A DNA stretch of 26,008 bases from contig DAOSBX010000030.1 of NCBI GenBank assembly GCA_035361075.1, positions 16,439 through 42,446 on the forward strand, given 5' to 3'. Shown piece after piece: positions 22,930 through 26,008 of this stretch (its first letter is position 1; the number at the start of each line of letters is the position of its first letter). This stretch comes from Candidatus Hydrogenedens sp. (lineage in GTDB: Bacteria > Hydrogenedentota > Hydrogenedentia > Hydrogenedentales > Hydrogenedentaceae). The notes beneath the pieces are model-generated. The model worked only from the letters and a program-made list of their open reading frames with translations, had not been told where the DNA came from and searched no databases. A program made the position numbers and the translations under genes.

Positions 22930-25407
22930 TTACTCTTTTAATTCTAATGGAGGGAGTTTCTCCTCGGGCAAGGACATTGCACTATCTTTTATATTATTGG
23001 TTGGAATAGTATGTAAACTAATCACTACAGGTCGGGCTGTATAAGTTATTTTACCAAAAATTAAATCTTTAGTAGGGTCATAATAAAAATCTGTAGGTTT
23101 GCCATCCACTGTAATTTTATCAATGGTTCTTTTCCCTTTGTTGAATATAACCCAATCTTCCAATCCTAAGGGGGCATCTAATTTAACTGTCAGGGTACTT
23201 GACTCGTTATCCCAAAGTTCTGATATCCTCTTCCCTCCCCATAGATGATTTGGTTCGTCTGATGAAATAGGTCGGACATAAAAACTTTTCATTTGATAAG
23301 GTTCCAATGGTACCTCTGTAAACACTTTTTGTATCTGGTTTTTTTGAAGCGAAACAGCATTGCGTTGATGTATATCATAAAATATATAATGTTCATCCTG
23401 CGGGATATGGTCTTTTAAATCTATAAGAGTACAATCCTGTTTATCACCTGTTCTATTAGCAAGAATAATCAGATAGTCATCCCAAACTCTATTATGGTAT
23501 AGCACTGAATAAGTACCGGTGATAGATGTTTTTAGTTCAAGCCATGGTTCGGTTTCATACATACCAAAATAAAACTGCATCAAGTTATATGCCTTAATAT
23601 ATAGCACTTCTGCAGGATGAACACCTGTGGCATAGGGAAATTTTTGGGACCAGAGTCGCCAATCAATAGAACAATATTGTCCCCCTCCTGTAAGTAAGTC
23701 AAAAGTATAAGCAGATTCTGCTGGGCATCGCTGGCTCTCATCATCACCTGCATATAGACACCCCTGCCCATACATATTTTCAAACGAGCCAAAGGTTACT
23801 CGGAATTCCTCTACAGATGAAAAGTCATAGCCCTCTCCGAAAAGATGAACATCAAAAGGTGCAATAACGGGTAAAATGAAAGCTTTGCTACAGTGCTCAA
23901 TCAATACCACATGTGGAATCTTTTCCTTTAATGTCTCTCGTCGACGCCAATTAACATCATGCAATTCAATTAAACAATCATATACTTCTTGCGGATGGTT
24001 ATGTTCCTTCCACCGTTTACAGTTAGAATATGCCAAATTATCATCTATATACATTCCATCCACAGGATATCGTTCCATCATTCGACGGTTGCATTCCATC
24101 CGATAATCCGCCAAACCATTGGGAGAAGCAAGACAGGTTGCAACAAGGTCACAAAACGGATCCATTGTCGCAGTATACCGCCCTCCATAATTAAAGCCTT
24201 CCCATTCTGCCCAGCTACCCTCTTTCATTCTCCTGACTACTTCTGATGCATGGGCATATTGTAAGTCTGCATTGGCGGTCCAGATAAATAACATACCTGC
24301 ATCATGCACAGTTTTAATAACTCGGTCTAATTCTTCTGCTGGTGGACGCGGTTCACCTGGAGGACCCAAGCGATGCATCTGAAACAGGGTATAACCTAAT
24401 CGAGCAACTGTCCAAATTTCTTCATCTGTCGGATAAGGATATTTTTCATCTCCAATCCAGATAAACATACGCAAATCATGACGACGCAGATGAGGCAAGC
24501 GATTCGGTGCCACTGCCAGACCTATACGAAAGGTAAAGGGGGTTTCTGCTTTTAGGATATAAGGGTTACCTTTCTCACCCACATGAATGATATGCTGATG
24601 AATATGTACAGAGACATTATCATCTTGATTTGAATCTACCCGAACGGCTCCTGTGTCTAACTCCTGCGGAGAACGATAATAATCACCCATATCTGTAAAT
24701 ATGGCTAATGCAGACTTATTACTATACACTTCCAAACATGAAGTTGGTGTATATACTCGAGCAGTCTCCCCTACCTTCGGTATCTCACCTTGATAACAAT
24801 CAAAACCATACGTGTCCCTACGTTTATGTAGGTAATGTGAAAAGTGACCGCATGCACTTAACTCTTGCCGTATCCCCTGTAGTAGTGATTTATCCGATTC
24901 GGGTGTCAAAACAAATTGTGATACAACTACACCATCATTATAAATAGTAGTTCGTATCGAACAGGAAATATCTGAACCCCACTTACCCTTTGTTAGAAGC
25001 ACAACCTGATTCTTCTCTTTAACTTCAACAGCGGTTTCTCCTCTCATATTGTTAACAAGACTTTCATCATCAATCAAGACATTTAATGGTTCTGTCATTT
25101 TAATTACTACCGACCCTTCACGCATCACCTTAATATCGGAAATAGCACCTGTGTTTTTGTCAACAACATAATTGAAAGTTGGTCCCTGAACAACAATAGT
25201 ATTTTCCCTCTCCTCACAAACCAAGTCCTCTGGCGGTAATGGTTCTTTCAACACATCGTAAATACTTTTACTTCCAGAGTCACCATGGGAAGACAAAGCA
25301 ATAGTAGAGATTAAATGTCCTGTATCACCGAAAGAATAATCAAACCCATTTTTAAGAAATAGACAAAAAACCAATACCAAACCAAATTTTATAAACTTTT
25401 TCTGCAT
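22930..25407 (-). CDS. Secreted glycoside-hydrolase-like protein with TIM barrel (GH-D/DUF6259-like)
   Basis: 825 residues with signal peptide (KFIKFGLVLVFCLFLKNG). An N-terminal beta-sandwich of about 60-310 (TFNYVVDKNTGAISDIKV; SCSIRTTIYNDGVVVSQF) leads to a probable (beta/alpha)8 domain of about 315-640 with MFIWIGDEKYP, LFQMHRLGPPGEPRPP, VDGMYIDDN (Asp455-Asp456), FDVHLFGEGYDF and YAGDDESQRCP. A C-terminal beta region (LIILANRTGDKQ, EPYQMKSFYV) closes it. The layout and the GMYIDDN strand resemble clan GH-D-like or DUF6259 enzymes; the exact family and sugar are uncertain. AAGGAA lies 5-6 bases before the ATG. Directly upstream of the BASS transporter gene. Confidence 0.8.
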   Translation of the reverse strand: MQKKFIKFGLVLVFCLFLKNGFDYSFGDTGHLISTIALSSHGDSGSKSIYDVLKEPLPPEDLVCEERENTIVVQGPTFNYVVDKNTGAISDIKVMREGSVVIKMTEPLNVLIDDESLVNNMRGETAVEVKEKNQVVLLTKGKWGSDISCSIRTTIYNDGVVVSQFVLTPESDKSLLQGIRQELSACGHFSHYLHKRRDTYGFDCYQGEIPKVGETARVYTPTSCLEVYSNKSALAIFTDMGDYYRSPQELDTGAVRVDSNQDDNVSVHIHQHIIHVGEKGNPYILKAETPFTFRIGLAVAPNRLPHLRRHDLRMFIWIGDEKYPYPTDEEIWTVARLGYTLFQMHRLGPPGEPRPPAEELDRVIKTVHDAGMLFIWTANADLQYAHASEVVRRMKEGSWAEWEGFNYGGRYTATMDPFCDLVATCLASPNGLADYRMECNRRMMERYPVDGMYIDDNLAYSNCKRWKEHNHPQEVYDCLIELHDVNWRRRETLKEKIPHVVLIEHCSKAFILPVIAPFDVHLFGEGYDFSSVEEFRVTFGSFENMYGQGCLYAGDDESQRCPAESAYTFDLLTGGGQYCSIDWRLWSQKFPYATGVHPAEVLYIKAYNLMQFYFGMYETEPWLELKTSITGTYSVLYHNRVWDDYLIILANRTGDKQDCTLIDLKDHIPQDEHYIFYDIHQRNAVSLQKNQIQKVFTEVPLEPYQMKSFYVRPISSDEPNHLWGGKRISELWDNESSTLTVKLDAPLGLEDWVIFNKGKRTIDKITVDGKPTDFYYDPTKDLIFGKITYTARPVVISLHTIPTNNIKDSAMSLPEEKLPPLELKE

Positions 25408-25521
25408 AACATTTCCTTCATATTGATAAGAATAATATTAAACAGACACCCACGCTATAATCTATAAGTATATAGAAAGAGAGATAAAAACACAAAAATA
25501 GAACAAAGATTTAAATATAAT

Positions 25522-25552
25522 TTGAAATTAATAGAGGGTCTTTTCTTATAAT
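25522..25552 (+). promoter_or_regulatory. Promoter for tRNA-Gln
   Basis: TTGAAA (25522-25527) and a perfect TATAAT (25547-25552) lie 19 bases apart, placing the start about 10-13 bases before the mature tRNA 5' end. The spacer is slightly long. Confidence 0.5.
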
Positions 25553-25571
25553 ATTATCCTAATAATGCGGT

Positions 25572-25647
25572 TGCCGGATCGCCTAATTGGTAGGGCACCT
25601 GACTCTGGATCAGGCATGTCTAGGTTCGAGTCCTAGTCCGGCAGCCA
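25572..25647 (+). tRNA. tRNA-Gln (anticodon CTG)
   Basis: Complete cloverleaf: acceptor TGCCGGA/TCCGGCA, D arm with GCC/GGC, anticodon stem CCTGA/TCAGG with loop CTCTGGA (anticodon CTG, reading CAG codons), variable loop, T arm CTAGG-TTCGAGT-CCTAG, discriminator G, and CCA encoded in the gene. A second tRNA-Gln with UUG anticodon is expected elsewhere for CAA codons. No integrase or att-like duplication is seen next to it. Confidence 0.96.
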
Positions 25648-25732
25648 TTTTTTATTGACACAGTCAAAAAATAGTTTGTTAAAATTTTTACCACTAACCT
25701 AATTATAAACTTACTATCAACTTAACTGTCGT

Positions 25733-26008
25733 TTATTTCTCCTTCTTCTGTAAACCTGTCATTGCAAATACTAATACTCCCATCAGTAATAAATCTATCA
25801 AATATTTCCACCATGTATCCTTTTCATTTATTGATTTTCCACCACAACCACAACCTTTTTCTTTTGTATTTTCATTTCCACCTGTACTTCCTTCTGGAGA
25901 TGGTTGTTCTCCATTTTTCCCTTCAACACTCCCTTCTTTGGAACCTTCAACTTTACCCTCTCCCTCAATACGTCCTTCATTAATACCCTCGGACTTTCCT
26001 TCACCTTC
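25733..26008 (-). CDS. C-terminal end of an EGxx-repeat surface protein with Cys-Gly-Cys box and membrane helix (5' part outside window)
   Basis: An open frame enters from the right edge and ends at TAA 25733-25735, giving 91 residues with no start in the window. Order: a tetrapeptide-like repeat tract, EGEGKSEGINEGRIEGEG then KVEGSKEGSVEG; a Pro/Ser/Asn linker (NGEQPSPEGSTGGNENTK); KGCGCGGKS; a charged/aromatic step (EKDTWWKY); a single helix LIDLLLMGVLVFAMTGL; and the basic end QKKEK. This is the layout of a C-terminal membrane anchor or sorting signal (spacer, Cys-Gly motif, helix, positive tail) on an exported protein. EG-rich spacers before such anchors are frequent in Hydrogenedentota-type genomes, as far as I recall. 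The function of the missing N-terminal part is unknown. Confidence 0.8.
   Translation of the reverse strand, partial: EGEGKSEGINEGRIEGEGKVEGSKEGSVEGKNGEQPSPEGSTGGNENTKEKGCGCGGKSINEKDTWWKYLIDLLLMGVLVFAMTGLQKKEK

Noticed and set aside
25572..25647. tRNA-Gln as an integration site for a mobile element
   Set aside because: No integrase gene and no repeat of the tRNA 3' end is visible within the window.

Overview
The window is AT-rich bacterial chromosome that mixes a conserved housekeeping operon with genes for secreted and surface proteins. The features that hint at lineage are: a sulfatase-free set of secreted sugar-active enzymes (GH29, DUF5703 and a GH-D-like barrel); a large GLUG/PASTA/DUF5011 surface protein; and, at the right edge, a protein tail made of EGxx repeats, a Cys-Gly-Cys box and one membrane helix. 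This combination resembles Candidatus Hydrogenedentota or a related PVC/FCB-adjacent phylum. That assignment is an inference from gene style, not from a marker phylogeny.

Layout, left to right. At 1-1359 (+) lies the 3' part of a secreted GH29 alpha-L-fucosidase, with an apparent one-base frameshift just after its signal peptide. At 1454-7847 (+) a promoter leads into infC-rpmI-rplT-hisA-tyrA-tmk-holB-ricT-tatD. This is one tightly packed run with small gaps or overlaps, linking translation, two amino-acid pathway genes, dTTP supply, clamp loading and RNA-processing control. infC appears to start at an AUA codon, which fits IF3 self-regulation. At 7922-9037 (+) follows a radical SAM/SPASM enzyme.

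From 9173 to 12709 (-) there are a broken small lipoprotein gene with its terminator, an HtrA/DegP periplasmic protease with its terminator, and a secreted Ca2+-dependent PI-PLC-like phosphodiesterase. A divergent intergenic region leads right into a 5 kb gene (12994-18023, +) for a cell-surface protein of about 1676 residues. It has four GLUG blocks, four PASTA domains, two DUF5011-like domains, an Ig-like domain and a C-terminal membrane helix, and it is split by a one-base deletion.

From 18116 to 25407 all confident genes are on the minus strand: a YgbA-type nitrosative-stress protein, a secreted DUF5703 family glycosidase-like protein, a two-gene nucleotidyltransferase/small basic protein module, a BASS-family sodium symporter, and an 825-residue secreted glycoside-hydrolase-like protein directly upstream of that symporter. 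A tRNA-Gln(CUG) gene (25572-25647, +) and the C-terminal 91 residues of an EGxx-repeat surface protein (-) close the window.

Three coding breaks occur in 18 kb (two single-base deletions in homopolymers and one in-frame stop), all in accessory exported proteins. They may be assembly errors or real decay, and should be checked against reads.
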